NCBI GenBank assembly: GCA_017427265.1
Contig: JAFRTG010000014.1
Coordinates: 1 to 64,000, forward strand
Reading direction: 5' to 3'
DNA from: Oscillospiraceae bacterium
Lineage (GTDB): Bacteria > Bacillota > Clostridia > Oscillospirales > Ruminococcaceae
DNA length: 64,000 nt
Shown here piece by piece: positions 1 to 7,420 of the stretch (position 1 is the stretch's first letter; every line of letters starts with the position of its first letter). The notes under the pieces were generated by a model. The model saw only the letters and a list, made by a program, of their open reading frames with translations. It was not told where the DNA came from and ran no database searches. Position numbers and translations under genes: made by a program.

Positions 1-68
1 GATAGGTGCAAGGTGTAAGCACGGTGACGTGTTCAGCCAGCGCATACTAATCGGTCGAGGGCTTTTCC
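1..68 (+). rRNA. 23S ribosomal RNA, 3' end only
   Basis: The first bases match the conserved 3' end of bacterial 23S rRNA, including the block ACTAATCGGTCGAGGGCTT near 46-64. The rest lies left of the window. The exact 3' end is uncertain by several bases. Confidence 0.9.
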
Positions 69-123
69 TTCGCTTGATTCAAACAGCGGTTTCACTTGCT
101 TTCAGTTTTCAGGGTATTGGGTA

Positions 124-152
124 TTGACAAATGCAGAAATCTATGGTATAAT
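124..152 (+). promoter_or_regulatory. Sigma-A promoter inside the rRNA operon
   Basis: TTGACA at 124-129 and TATAAT at 147-152 are separated by 17 bp. The promoter sits after 23S and just before tRNA-Lys, so the tRNA-Lys, tRNA-Glu, 5S, tRNA-Asn group can be transcribed independently of the main rRNA promoter. Confidence 0.8.
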
Positions 153-164
153 AGATAATGCAAA

Positions 165-242
165 TGCACCATTAGCTCAGATGGTAGAGCAACTGACTCT
201 TAATCAGTGGGTCCCGGGTTCGAGTCCCTGATGGTGCATCCA
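165..242 (+). tRNA. tRNA-Lys (anticodon CTT)
   Basis: The acceptor arm TGCACCA (165-171) pairs with TGGTGCA (232-238). The anticodon loop CTCTTAA gives anticodon CTT for codon AAG. The T arm contains GGTTCGAGTCC. CCA is encoded at 240-242. Confidence 0.93.
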
Positions 243-244
243 AT

Positions 245-316
245 GGCCCGTTGGTCAAGAGGCTAAGACGACGCCCTCTCACGGCGTAATCATGGGTTCG
301 ATTCCCGTACGGGTCA
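245..316 (+). tRNA. tRNA-Glu (anticodon CTC)
   Basis: The acceptor GGCCCGT (245-251) pairs with ACGGGTC (309-315) with one G-U pair. The stem ACGCC/GGCGT encloses the loop CTCTCAC, giving anticodon CTC for codon GAG. No CCA is encoded. It starts three bases after tRNA-Lys. Confidence 0.92.
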
Positions 317-360
317 TAAACGATTTCAAGAGGCTTTTGCCTTTGAAATATATACGCAGA

Positions 361-476
<116 letters not shown>

Positions 477-488
477 ACTGCAACATAT

Positions 489-564
489 TCCTCCATAGCT
501 CAGTCGGTAGAGCACCTGACTGTTAATCAGGGTGTCACTGGTTCAAGTCCAGTTGGGGGAGCCA
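489..564 (+). tRNA. tRNA-Asn (anticodon GTT)
   Basis: The acceptor TCCTCCA (489-495) pairs with TGGGGGA (554-560). The loop CTGTTAA gives anticodon GTT. CCA is encoded at 562-564. It is the last gene of the rRNA operon. Confidence 0.93.
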
Positions 565-566
565 AT

Positions 567-596
567 AAAGCCCATGCCTTGTGCATGGGCTTTTTG
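567..596 (+). terminator. Intrinsic terminator of the rRNA/tRNA operon
   Basis: A perfect 11-bp stem, AAAGCCCATGC (567-577) with GCATGGGCTTT (583-593), has a 5-nt loop and is followed by a T tract. Confidence 0.88.
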
Positions 597-623
597 TTTT
601 ATCTATAACTGTGGTAAGATCAT

Positions 624-662
624 AATAAGAGCGAACCGGTGCAAAACCGGTTCGCTCTTATT
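624..662 (-). terminator. Original guaA terminator, now cut off by the mobile element
   Basis: A perfect 17-bp stem joins 624-640 and 646-662 with loop GCAAA. The right foot of the stem contains TCTTATT, which recurs at 13039-13045 beside the guaA stop codon. Deleting the DNA between the two copies puts this hairpin a few bases after the guaA stop. I therefore infer that it ended guaA transcription before the element inserted. It may work in both directions. Confidence 0.6.
656..662. other. Candidate left attachment-site core
   Basis: TCTTATT is repeated directly at 13039-13045. It lies outside the integrase arm repeats at 681-699, as a core site should. Seven bases is short and AT-rich, so the match alone is weak. 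The reconstructed guaA-terminator junction is the main support. Confidence 0.5.
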
Positions 663-680
663 CTTTGTATAAATATGATC

Positions 681-699
681 TGTTGCCAAAGTGTTGCCA
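681..699. repeat. Left arm-type integrase binding repeats
   Basis: TGTTGCCA occurs at 681-688 and 692-699, an exact 11-bp step. The right end has TGTTATCA at 12972-12979 and 12983-12990 with the same step and orientation. Such pairs are typical arm sites of tyrosine integrases. A 9-bp inverted repeat, ATTTGCGTG (699-707) and CACGCAAAT (725-733), follows and may be an additional binding site. Confidence 0.6.
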
Positions 700-787
700 T
701 TTGCGTGCTTCTAAAACGGAAAGTCACGCAAATACGCAATTATTCAGCTTTGTCAGATCACTCCCACTCCCCAGATTTCGCACCAAA

Positions 788-805
788 CTAAACAATTTTG
801 CTTAG
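788..805. promoter_or_regulatory. Left-end copy of the element repressor operator
   Basis: CTAAACAATTTTGCTTAG differs by one base from the operator at 12280-12297 in the switch region at the other end. It therefore probably binds the XRE repressor encoded at 12444. I see no clear promoter beside it. The rest of 663-995 holds no gene. Confidence 0.5.
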
Positions 806-995
806 GCGATTTGCGTTGTGGTATCTCAGGTATACATTTTACTCTGTATCATAATGCCCACTGATGCCCCGTTATCATTTTATTAGCGCCATGATAACAA
901 AAACCAGCGACTTATAGGAGAATGTGTGCCCAGTGGCTTGCTCCTTATTTGGTATTATAGCGCAGATTGGGGCGGTTGTCAAGAGGTGGATTAAA

Positions 996-1562
996 CTAAA
1001 GTGACTTTTCTATTTTGTATGACGGTGTTTGGTCTCTATAGTCAAACGCCTGGCTGATGTCTGCGTTAGGATACTTCTTAAAATCCTCCCATGTTACGAC
1101 ATAGATATAGCCATTGTCAATATTATCTTTTAAAATTGGAAATAAGTCATCTTTGTCATAATAATCGTAAGAACCATTTTTATTTGGGAGAATCACTGCA
1201 AGTATAGCGTTATTATGACTTGTTCTGTCGTTTCTTGTAGTTTCCTTGAGAGAATATGATATTTCCCAAGGAATCCACTGCGATTTCTGCCATTTTCCTG
1301 GCTCTTTCATATTAGGCGAAATTAGGACTATCGTAATCGTACTATCATAAATCTTGTCTTTTAGATGATCCCATATATCATCTTCATCCCAAGAAGAGAT
1401 ATCTTCATCGCTATTCTCGCCTTTATAGATATCATCATCATCCAAAATAGTGTCTTTGATATAGTTCACATAGTCACATGGCCAAGTTGGCGAGGTGACT
1501 CCCGACAATTCTTTTACATCGCTGTCTTTATACTTGTAAGAGACGAATATCTTTCTGCCCAT
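996..1562 (-). CDS. Thoeris TIR-domain sensor protein (third ThsB-like)
   Basis: A 188-residue TIR-like protein. The N-terminus GRKIFVSYKYKD is the first beta strand of a TIR/DUF1863 fold, and the WIPWEISYSL segment carries the glutamate (about residue 100) expected for NAD cleavage. In Thoeris, ThsB proteins sense phage and make a cyclic ADP-ribose isomer that activates ThsA. It is the last gene of the operon, 12 bases after thsA. I chose ATG at 1562 because AAGGAG sits 8 bases upstream; an in-frame GTG at 1571 overlaps that site. The region after residue 45 is unusually acidic (runs of D and E). It differs from the two other TIR proteins here, so it may respond to another phage cue. Role by family and context. 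Confidence 0.8.
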   Translation of the reverse strand: MGRKIFVSYKYKDSDVKELSGVTSPTWPCDYVNYIKDTILDDDDIYKGENSDEDISSWDEDDIWDHLKDKIYDSTITIVLISPNMKEPGKWQKSQWIPWEISYSLKETTRNDRTSHNNAILAVILPNKNGSYDYYDKDDLFPILKDNIDNGYIYVVTWEDFKKYPNADISQAFDYRDQTPSYKIEKSL

Positions 1563-1574
1563 CGAACTCACTCC

Positions 1575-2999
1575 TTAGTATAGGTTATTTTGTATTATCT
1601 CTATCACGCATCGTATTAATTTGTCTATATCAGTTTCTGTTTCTAATATATCAGTGTATTTTGACAAATAATCATAGTTAGCCATATCTTTTTTTACGTT
1701 CTCTAAAATTGTCTTAGCTGCGTACCCGGTAGAACCAATTGGAATGATAATATTCCCTTTTGCTTTTGCAATTTCAAATTCTTGCAGACATCCATTAGCT
1801 TCAATTATGCTTCCAGTTTCTGCATCTTTTTTGTTTCCAAACATAAAGATAGATACTCCTGTTTCCGCTAACATTTCTTCTCTATACTTTTTCCACTTTT
1901 CAGCACGTTCAGTTGGATCAATAATATTTTGAGGAAATGGGCGAAGGCACAGATGCTCATCAATATGTCTATATTTCTCAGTGTAAATCACATCCAACGC
2001 TCCGTTAATGACTGCAGAGCCGATTCCAAGTCCAAATCCAGAAGTGATACGACAATCATTGCGAACTAATACACCCGCGAGTTTTCCTGCTAATTCTTCA
2101 GCCGTTTCTTTACTCCAGGGATCAGAAAATGCATCAGCGCTTCCAGATATAAATACCTTCTTCATCTTATAGTTTTTTTCAAGGTCACGAAGAATTTCAG
2201 TTATTTCATCATATTCATCGACAAAAACAGTTTGAATACCATAATTCCGAAGGTTTTCTTCTTGTAAATCCTGTTTAGCTTTATTATATCCATACTCTTC
2301 CAGATCAGTATAATCTGATTGCTGGACTCTTTTGAAGAAACAGTAGTGAGTAGAAATATTTTCTCCCAACAACGAACGAATTTGGCTGAGAATATAATCA
2401 ATATTTGGATCTTCAAAGCTAAAACCAATAAACAAAAAGACTTTTGATACCAAATCCCCTTGTAAAGCTGTTCTGAATAAAGGACGATGATTTTCATAGA
2501 GATCATAATCTTCTTTCGTCAAAACTGCTTTAGCAGGATTATTTACATCTCCATGCATTTTATAAACAATTGCATCTCGATCTGGTTTTATAACTGAAAG
2601 CTGCTCAGGTTCTGATTTAACATCGGGATTACGATTTGCTGCTTTAATTCCATTTTCAACTATCTCATCATAATTTGTGGTCCAGTATGTGAATATAGGA
2701 AGACGTGTAACGATTCGCACATTTTCATTAATTGTAACATCCTTAGAAAAAGCATTCATGATAGCTTGATTTATACTTGTACGAGTACCTCTTTGATTCC
2801 GATAATACTGAGCCACAGACAATAAATCATGCTCTTTGTTAACATCAAGATTAATGCTATCTGCAAGCGGTTTGAGCAACCCTTTCCAATCCACAAAACC
2901 TGATGGTCTTGATAATCCTGCTCCGGCAAATATAGCAGCATTACCTTCCTGAATAGCCCTGGTATACTCTCGTATAAGTTCTTCTTTTGTAACTGCCAT
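1575..2999 (-). CDS. thsA: Thoeris effector ThsA (SIR2 plus SLOG NADase)
   Basis: 474 residues, close to Bacillus ThsA. The N-terminal SIR2 domain (about 1-270) has the NAD-binding AAIFAGAGLS segment, the asparagine of TNYDE (N109) and the histidine of YKMHGD (H149), the usual catalytic pair. From about 280 the KKVFISGSAD and SGFGLGIG motifs mark a SLOG domain, which in ThsA binds the cyclic ADP-ribose signal. R373 and the acids at E400/E407 fall where the ligand-binding residues are expected, though I have not aligned them. When activated the enzyme depletes cellular NAD and aborts infection. The start has a strong GGAGG site. It lies between two TIR genes, with gaps of 14 and 12 bases. Confidence 0.92.
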   Translation of the reverse strand: MAVTKEELIREYTRAIQEGNAAIFAGAGLSRPSGFVDWKGLLKPLADSINLDVNKEHDLLSVAQYYRNQRGTRTSINQAIMNAFSKDVTINENVRIVTRLPIFTYWTTNYDEIVENGIKAANRNPDVKSEPEQLSVIKPDRDAIVYKMHGDVNNPAKAVLTKEDYDLYENHRPLFRTALQGDLVSKVFLFIGFSFEDPNIDYILSQIRSLLGENISTHYCFFKRVQQSDYTDLEEYGYNKAKQDLQEENLRNYGIQTVFVDEYDEITEILRDLEKNYKMKKVFISGSADAFSDPWSKETAEELAGKLAGVLVRNDCRITSGFGLGIGSAVINGALDVIYTEKYRHIDEHLCLRPFPQNIIDPTERAEKWKKYREEMLAETGVSIFMFGNKKDAETGSIIEANGCLQEFEIAKAKGNIIIPIGSTGYAAKTILENVKKDMANYDYLSKYTDILETETDIDKLIRCVIEIIQNNLY

Positions 3000-3013
3000 A
3001 ATAACCTCCTGCG

Positions 3014-3502
3014 TTATTTATTATGCTTTTGGGCGGCTGCTTCAATCCAACTTCCGAGATTGTTATACCCATCTTGAGCGATGTAGTCATATAATCCATC
3101 GCAAATCTCATCAAAATAAATGGAACGTCCATCTCTTGAGCCAATTATTGTGTGTGCGTTTCCTTTAAGTGAAGTGCTTTTAGTTACCATATCCTTCACG
3201 TTATGGACGAATACACCAATGACCGCATTTCCTCTATTAATGCTTTCACATATTTCATATTTAACAAAATGGCGATTTAGTGTTTCACGTCCAATAAGTA
3301 CGACGGTAACTGACGTGCCATATAATTGTGAATCGATCCACCTTTTAACAGCAGAATCACCTGTTCTTTTGAGCTTTTCAAATTCTGCTTTGTCTGTAAA
3401 GCCAGCAGCTTCCCTTCCTTGTGTTACCCAACTGTTTCTGACGACCATTGATCTACTGATATCATTCTGATAATGAAAACTAAAGAATACTTTACGAGAC
3501 AT
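3014..3502 (-). CDS. thsB: Thoeris TIR-domain sensor ThsB
   Basis: 162 residues. The opening KVFFSFHYQ and the VTVVLIGRETLNRHFVKYEI stretch closely resemble Bacillus cereus ThsB as I remember it. E83 in VKYEI is the likely catalytic glutamate. The C-terminus DGYNNLGSWI is also shared with that protein. It should sense phage and convert NAD to the cyclic ADP-ribose isomer that activates the ThsA encoded just downstream. An AAGGAGG ribosome site lies before ATG 3502, and the gap to the next upstream TIR gene is 13 bases. Of the three TIR genes this is the clearest orthologue of the founding ThsB. Confidence 0.9.
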   Translation of the reverse strand: MSRKVFFSFHYQNDISRSMVVRNSWVTQGREAAGFTDKAEFEKLKRTGDSAVKRWIDSQLYGTSVTVVLIGRETLNRHFVKYEICESINRGNAVIGVFVHNVKDMVTKSTSLKGNAHTIIGSRDGRSIYFDEICDGLYDYIAQDGYNNLGSWIEAAAQKHNK

Positions 3503-3515
3503 AATGAACCTCCTT

Positions 3516-4100
3516 TTATCTTGTGAGCCATTTAGTAAGGGGAATTATATAATTGTAACCCTCTTTTTTAGTGCATACATAATATCCTTTATTTATAGAA
3601 GTGCCATCTCTATATTTTTCAGTTCCCCCATAATATGCTATAAACGGGTATAAATCCATATATTCAGATCCTTTATATTGTGAATCGCCTGCATTGGGGG
3701 GCTTTATAGGGAATAAGGCAATATTATCAGGATATTTATTTGCATCTCCAAATCCCAATTCCCAATTACACCACTTTGATTCGATAGCGCCATTTGTTGC
3801 GAGAAGAATAAACTTTTGACATTCTTTTATTCTGCTTTTGATATTTTCTCCTGTTTTTGCTGATGTTATTTTAGGCATAGAAGGATCCCTACTATCTATA
3901 TATACTTTTACCCTATATTCTTTCTCTAAAAAACCTATTACCCCTTTTAGATCTGATAGATCATCATGTTTATGCGAAATAAACACTGTGGGTTTTCTTT
4001 CGGCATACTGATAAGACTCCGTAATTATTTCTTTTCGAGCAGAATTAAGATCACGAACTGCGTATTCTTCAAAATATCCGCTTTCAAATATCCTTTTCAT
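3516..4100 (-). CDS. Thoeris TIR-domain sensor protein (first gene of operon)
   Basis: 194 residues with a TIR domain from about residue 36: KPTVFISHKHDD is strand A, KVYIDSRDPSMP follows, and E114 in WCNWELGFGD is the likely catalytic glutamate. The first 35 residues are an extension outside the TIR fold. It belongs to a different TIR branch from the other two sensors in the operon. As first gene it has its own TTGAAA/TATAAT promoter about 120 bases upstream and a GGAGGAG ribosome site. Thoeris loci with several TIR genes per ThsA are known; each TIR extends the phages recognised. That it signals to the ThsA here is inferred from gene order. Confidence 0.82.
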   Translation of the reverse strand: MKRIFESGYFEEYAVRDLNSARKEIITESYQYAERKPTVFISHKHDDLSDLKGVIGFLEKEYRVKVYIDSRDPSMPKITSAKTGENIKSRIKECQKFILLATNGAIESKWCNWELGFGDANKYPDNIALFPIKPPNAGDSQYKGSEYMDLYPFIAYYGGTEKYRDGTSINKGYYVCTKKEGYNYIIPLTKWLTR

Positions 4101-4222
4101 ATAATCTCCTCCAAATAAAAAACAATATTTATCGCAACTAACTGTGCAAATATCACTAAATCTTAGCGTTCCTTCCTTTAAAATAAATCCCCTGAAACAA
4201 CACGGTTATTCAGTATATCTAC

Positions 4223-4251
4223 ATTATACCACAATAGCCATACTATTTCAA
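4223..4251 (-). promoter_or_regulatory. Promoter of the Thoeris operon
   Basis: On the minus strand TTGAAA (4251-4246) and TATAAT (4228-4223) are spaced by 17 bp, upstream of the first TIR gene at 4100. Confidence 0.75.
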
Positions 4252-4273
4252 GGGAATTCAGCTATATATTCTA

Positions 4274-5389
4274 TTATTCCTGCCCCGACTTCTTCAAATT
4301 ACAATCCCTGCACAGCATCTGCAAATTCTCCGGAACGGTCTTGCCGTCTGCGTGCCAGGGCTTGATATGATCTCCGTGCATCTGTGAAAAATAATAGTGT
4401 TCTCCACAAATAGGACAGATACCTTTCTGACGCTCATAGGCTTCACGCTTCTGGGTATCAGAAAAGGCTCTGATGCTGAGGTTACGCTCGTCACCGTCAA
4501 GGACATATGTATATATCCCTTTTTTGTTGCCGACGTCATCATCAGCCATAAGCCTTGTTATAGCAGCTTCGAGAGCATCGGGATCAAGTTCTGCATCTTT
4601 GTATGTGTTATAGAGCAGACCCCACTCTATGCCTTTCATTTCTTTGCGATATACTGGGAATATCGTTTCTACCCATTCGATCACACGCTTGAAATATATC
4701 CATATCTGGTTGGCATTATCATCGTGCTGATGAAGCGCCATATATTCTTCTATCGTATCAAAACCATCACGGGCAGCAATCCACCTGATAGCAGTTTCGA
4801 GGTATTCCTGCCTGATAGGAGAACCCGACACATAGTTCTTCGCCATATTGTAGGCGGCACAGGTAGGCTTTGAAAAATGCAGTTTCGCATCTGAAAGCCA
4901 AGTGCCTGTATAGGCGGTATTGCGAAGCTCCTGAGCTGTCAGCGGTTTACCTGCTATATTTATGACCTTGAACCACTCATGTACCTCCGAGGGAGTACCA
5001 TCGCATACATAAATATCAAGAACATAATCATCTATCTGCTTTTGCAGGTCTTTCTCTAAGTTGAAGTAGTATTTTTCATCTACCGCAAAGGTGCGCTCGC
5101 TTTCGGCAGCGTAACGGCAGATAGAGATCGTCCTCTGCTGTCCGTCCATCAGCTCGTAACGCCCGTCATCTGTCTTTGCCCAGTACATCGTATTCAACGG
5201 AAAGCCTTTCTTGACGGTGCGAATAACCTCATCACGCTCTTTCGGAGCGTAAACATATTCACGCTGATACGGTGGTCTGACATCGAGAAGTCCGCCGTAT
5301 GCTACAATGCCCTCTATTCCGTCTGTTCCTCGCTCTTCATAGCCTTGACACAGCTCTGATACGGAAATCTGAATACGTTCAATTTTCAT
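4274..5389 (-). CDS. DUF262 and HNH endonuclease-domain protein
   Basis: 371 residues. The N-terminal DUF262 (GmrS/ParB-like) domain shows RPPYQREYVY at about 38-47 and the diagnostic DGQQR at 82-86. The last 50 residues form an HNH nuclease: CPICGEHYYFSQ, then HGDHIKPWHADG and a CRDCN zinc-binding half. DUF262 proteins in type IV systems use NTP and contact DNA; fusion to HNH suggests a nuclease. It overlaps the upstream EcoRI-type methyltransferase by one base (TAATG), so the two are translationally coupled and probably form one restriction-modification pair. The substrate sequence and whether it cuts unmodified or modified DNA cannot be told from sequence. Confidence 0.85.
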   Translation of the reverse strand: MKIERIQISVSELCQGYEERGTDGIEGIVAYGGLLDVRPPYQREYVYAPKERDEVIRTVKKGFPLNTMYWAKTDDGRYELMDGQQRTISICRYAAESERTFAVDEKYYFNLEKDLQKQIDDYVLDIYVCDGTPSEVHEWFKVINIAGKPLTAQELRNTAYTGTWLSDAKLHFSKPTCAAYNMAKNYVSGSPIRQEYLETAIRWIAARDGFDTIEEYMALHQHDDNANQIWIYFKRVIEWVETIFPVYRKEMKGIEWGLLYNTYKDAELDPDALEAAITRLMADDDVGNKKGIYTYVLDGDERNLSIRAFSDTQKREAYERQKGICPICGEHYYFSQMHGDHIKPWHADGKTVPENLQMLCRDCNLKKSGQE

Positions 5390-6444
5390 TATGTATCACC
5401 ATTCTTTCTTTTTCTGATAGCTATTCTCTTGTATTTGGCTTTTCCGTTTATTACGGGTTTAGCAAGATCAAGGTCATTCGTCACACTGCCACCATCAAAT
5501 TTACCAAGAATCTCAAATTGTTCCTCACAGTGCGATGCAAGATAGGTTATAGGCACACCCATGATCTTATCAGTGTCGCAGGGAATCTCAGCAACAGTTT
5601 CGACATGAATCGCATCATAAGTATCATATGTAGGATATGCTTCGGGACTATAGTGCTTGTAAAGGTCAAGCGGTTGATGACGAATATCTATATCCATATT
5701 CGTGAACCAACAAATATTTCCAAGCCTGCGCCATTTCTGACCGTCCTCGTCCTGTTTGTAATCAGTGTTCTTGGCTTCGTAGTAATCAGGTACTTTGAAC
5801 CAGAAATGCCCTGCATTATATCCGAGCCACATTTTGTTCTCTCTGAAATAATGAAATATTTCCTTGAAAGTGATATGATTCATATTGCCGAGGACAAGAA
5901 ATTGCTTTCCACTCTCAGCGAGCAAAGGGATGTACTCCTTCATCAAAGAAAAAGGCGGATTCGTTACCACTATATCACACTCTGTAAGCAAGGCGATACA
6001 TTCTTTGGAACGGAAATCACCGTCCTCATTAAGAAGCGTAAGAGCGTTTTTCTTATTTCTCAGAAGATATTCCACATCGCTCAGATCAACTGTTGCATCA
6101 CCGTTTGCATCGGTGACCTCAGTTATCTCTATCTTGTATGGTTTCTTTCCCTCTCCTGCCAGATAAGTGATCTCCTCATCAGCAAACAAAGATAGCTGAG
6201 TATATGTGATAGGAGAAGTTGCATAACAAGTGGTTATCAGCTTTTTTAGTCCGAGAGCATTGAAGTTCAAAGCAAAATACTTAAAGAAATTGCTCTCGTA
6301 GGGATCATCACAGTTACAGAGTACCGTCTTTCCTTTGAAATATTTCCTATAATGACGCAGTTCTTCCTCTATTGTGGATAGCTGCGTGTAAAATTCATCG
6401 TTTTTTCCTGCCTTCGACATATGTAGATTACTGTTACCTGCCAT
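5389..6444 (-). CDS. EcoRI-type adenine-specific DNA methyltransferase
   Basis: 351 residues, near the size of M.EcoRI. The catalytic motif IV NPPF is at 162-165, preceded by CDIVVT. The KNDEFYTQ opening (14-21) and the VLCNCDDPYESNFFKYF region (41-57) are typical of the EcoRI methylase family. It should transfer a methyl group from S-adenosylmethionine to adenine N6 and protect host DNA from the partner nuclease encoded directly downstream. The start at 6444 has a GGAGGTG ribosome site. A TTGCTA/TATAAT promoter lies upstream, and an XRE gene is transcribed divergently and may control the pair. Confidence 0.88.
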   Translation of the reverse strand: MAGNSNLHMSKAGKNDEFYTQLSTIEEELRHYRKYFKGKTVLCNCDDPYESNFFKYFALNFNALGLKKLITTCYATSPITYTQLSLFADEEITYLAGEGKKPYKIEITEVTDANGDATVDLSDVEYLLRNKKNALTLLNEDGDFRSKECIALLTECDIVVTNPPFSLMKEYIPLLAESGKQFLVLGNMNHITFKEIFHYFRENKMWLGYNAGHFWFKVPDYYEAKNTDYKQDEDGQKWRRLGNICWFTNMDIDIRHQPLDLYKHYSPEAYPTYDTYDAIHVETVAEIPCDTDKIMGVPITYLASHCEEQFEILGKFDGGSVTNDLDLAKPVINGKAKYKRIAIRKRKNGDT

Positions 6445-6509
6445 ATTACACCTCCGAAAACTTGCAGCTACTGAAACTTTTCACGCCAAAACTTCCGTGT
6501 ATGGAATAT

Positions 6510-6538
6510 ATTATAGCATATTCTATCGTATTTAGCAA
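6510..6538 (-). promoter_or_regulatory. Promoter of the methyltransferase/nuclease operon
   Basis: TTGCTA (6538-6533) and TATAAT (6515-6510) on the minus strand have a 17-bp spacer. A plus-strand TATAAT at 6550-6555 probably serves the divergent XRE gene, so the two promoters overlap. Confidence 0.7.
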
Positions 6539-6586
6539 GTATAATCGGGTATAATATTCCAAACAAGAAACTTGGAGGTGAGGCAA

Positions 6587-6946
6587 GTGTATGATCTCGG
6601 TGCTTTGATAAGATCATTACGCAAGGAACGGAAAATAACGCAGAAGAAGCTCGGAGAAATGCTCGATGTTACCGAGGGCACTGTCAGCAAATATGAAGCT
6701 AATACCATGACACCGCCATTTGAGACACTTCGCTCTATTGCCAGTATCTTCAATGTTTCAATGGACACCCTCTGCGGTATGAAGCATCAGGGGACACTCT
6801 CTACTCACGGACTGACCGAAGCGCAGACCGAGACTGTCAAAGCCCTGGTCGATGCCTATCGTATCAAAAACGCTCAGACGGGCAGGCAGCTCACGCAGGA
6901 GCAATTTGCAGTGCTGGGGAAGATCACAGCCGAGCTGACAAAATAA
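6587..6946 (+). CDS. XRE-family transcriptional regulator
   Basis: About 119 residues. The helix-turn-helix occupies roughly the first 60 residues (LIRSLRKERKITQKKLGEML, then VTEGTVSKYE). The C-terminal half is helical and not recognised. I chose GTG at 6587, which follows GGAGGTG by 6 bases; a TTG at 6572 is in frame but lies upstream of the ribosome site. It is divergent from the methyltransferase operon, the usual place for a restriction-modification controller protein, so control of that operon is a reasonable inference. It could instead regulate element functions. Confidence 0.82.
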   Translation: MYDLGALIRSLRKERKITQKKLGEMLDVTEGTVSKYEANTMTPPFETLRSIASIFNVSMDTLCGMKHQGTLSTHGLTEAQTETVKALVDAYRIKNAQTGRQLTQEQFAVLGKITAELTK

Positions 6947-6985
6947 AGCCGAAGGACTCACGCAGAATCCTTCGGCTTGTTGTTT
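6946..6985 (+). terminator. Terminator after the XRE gene
   Basis: An 11-bp perfect stem, AAGCCGAAGGA (6946-6956) with TCCTTCGGCTT (6968-6978), is followed by GTTGTTT. It separates convergent genes. Confidence 0.8.
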
Positions 6986-7002
6986 ATGGGGAGATCATGG
7001 CA

Positions 7003-7407
7003 TCACACATACACCATAGCTGCGTACACAGGCTCTCTGGCACACAGGCGATCCATGTTCTCCAGACCTCTCGCCTTTGCAAGATCACCGACTGCCACAG
7101 CTCTGAGATACTCCTGATCGTTTGCAAGCATCTTCTCGACCTGACGTTCTACGGCTTCTGCCACAGCACGGTCAAGGTCGATTAGGTAGCTGAGAATCGT
7201 GCCGTCATTGACGAGCTTTTTCAGCCTTGCGGGACGGTACTCAGCCGAATAGTACAGGTGATATTTGATGTGATCGGAGCTGAACTCTGTCAAGCTCGGC
7301 TCGGCATCGGGTGTGTTGTGGGTAACGGTGAGTGCGTCGGTATCAAGAACCCATACGGGCTTGTTCTTGCCATTGACGTTGATCTTTTCCTTGCTTCTGA
7401 TAATCAT
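7003..7407 (-). CDS. Small element-encoded protein, TnpV-like
   Basis: 134 residues. The middle and C-terminal part (about 48-134: SAEYRPARLKKLVNDGTILS, then a long helix rich in E, R and A) resembles TnpV-type proteins of Firmicutes mobile elements as I remember them, whose function is unknown. The first 40 residues are not recognised. It lies 13 bases after the relaxase gene on the same strand with its own AAGGAGG site, so it is the last gene of the mobilization transcript. The family assignment is tentative. Confidence 0.55.
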   Translation of the reverse strand: MIIRSKEKINVNGKNKPVWVLDTDALTVTHNTPDAEPSLTEFSSDHIKYHLYYSAEYRPARLKKLVNDGTILSYLIDLDRAVAEAVERQVEKMLANDQEYLRAVAVGDLAKARGLENMDRLCAREPVYAAMVYV

Positions 7408-7420
7408 ATTGTAGTCCTCC

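Noticed and set aside
6997..7185. Plus-strand open frame over the TnpV-like gene
   Set aside because: Antisense to a better-supported gene with a ribosome site.
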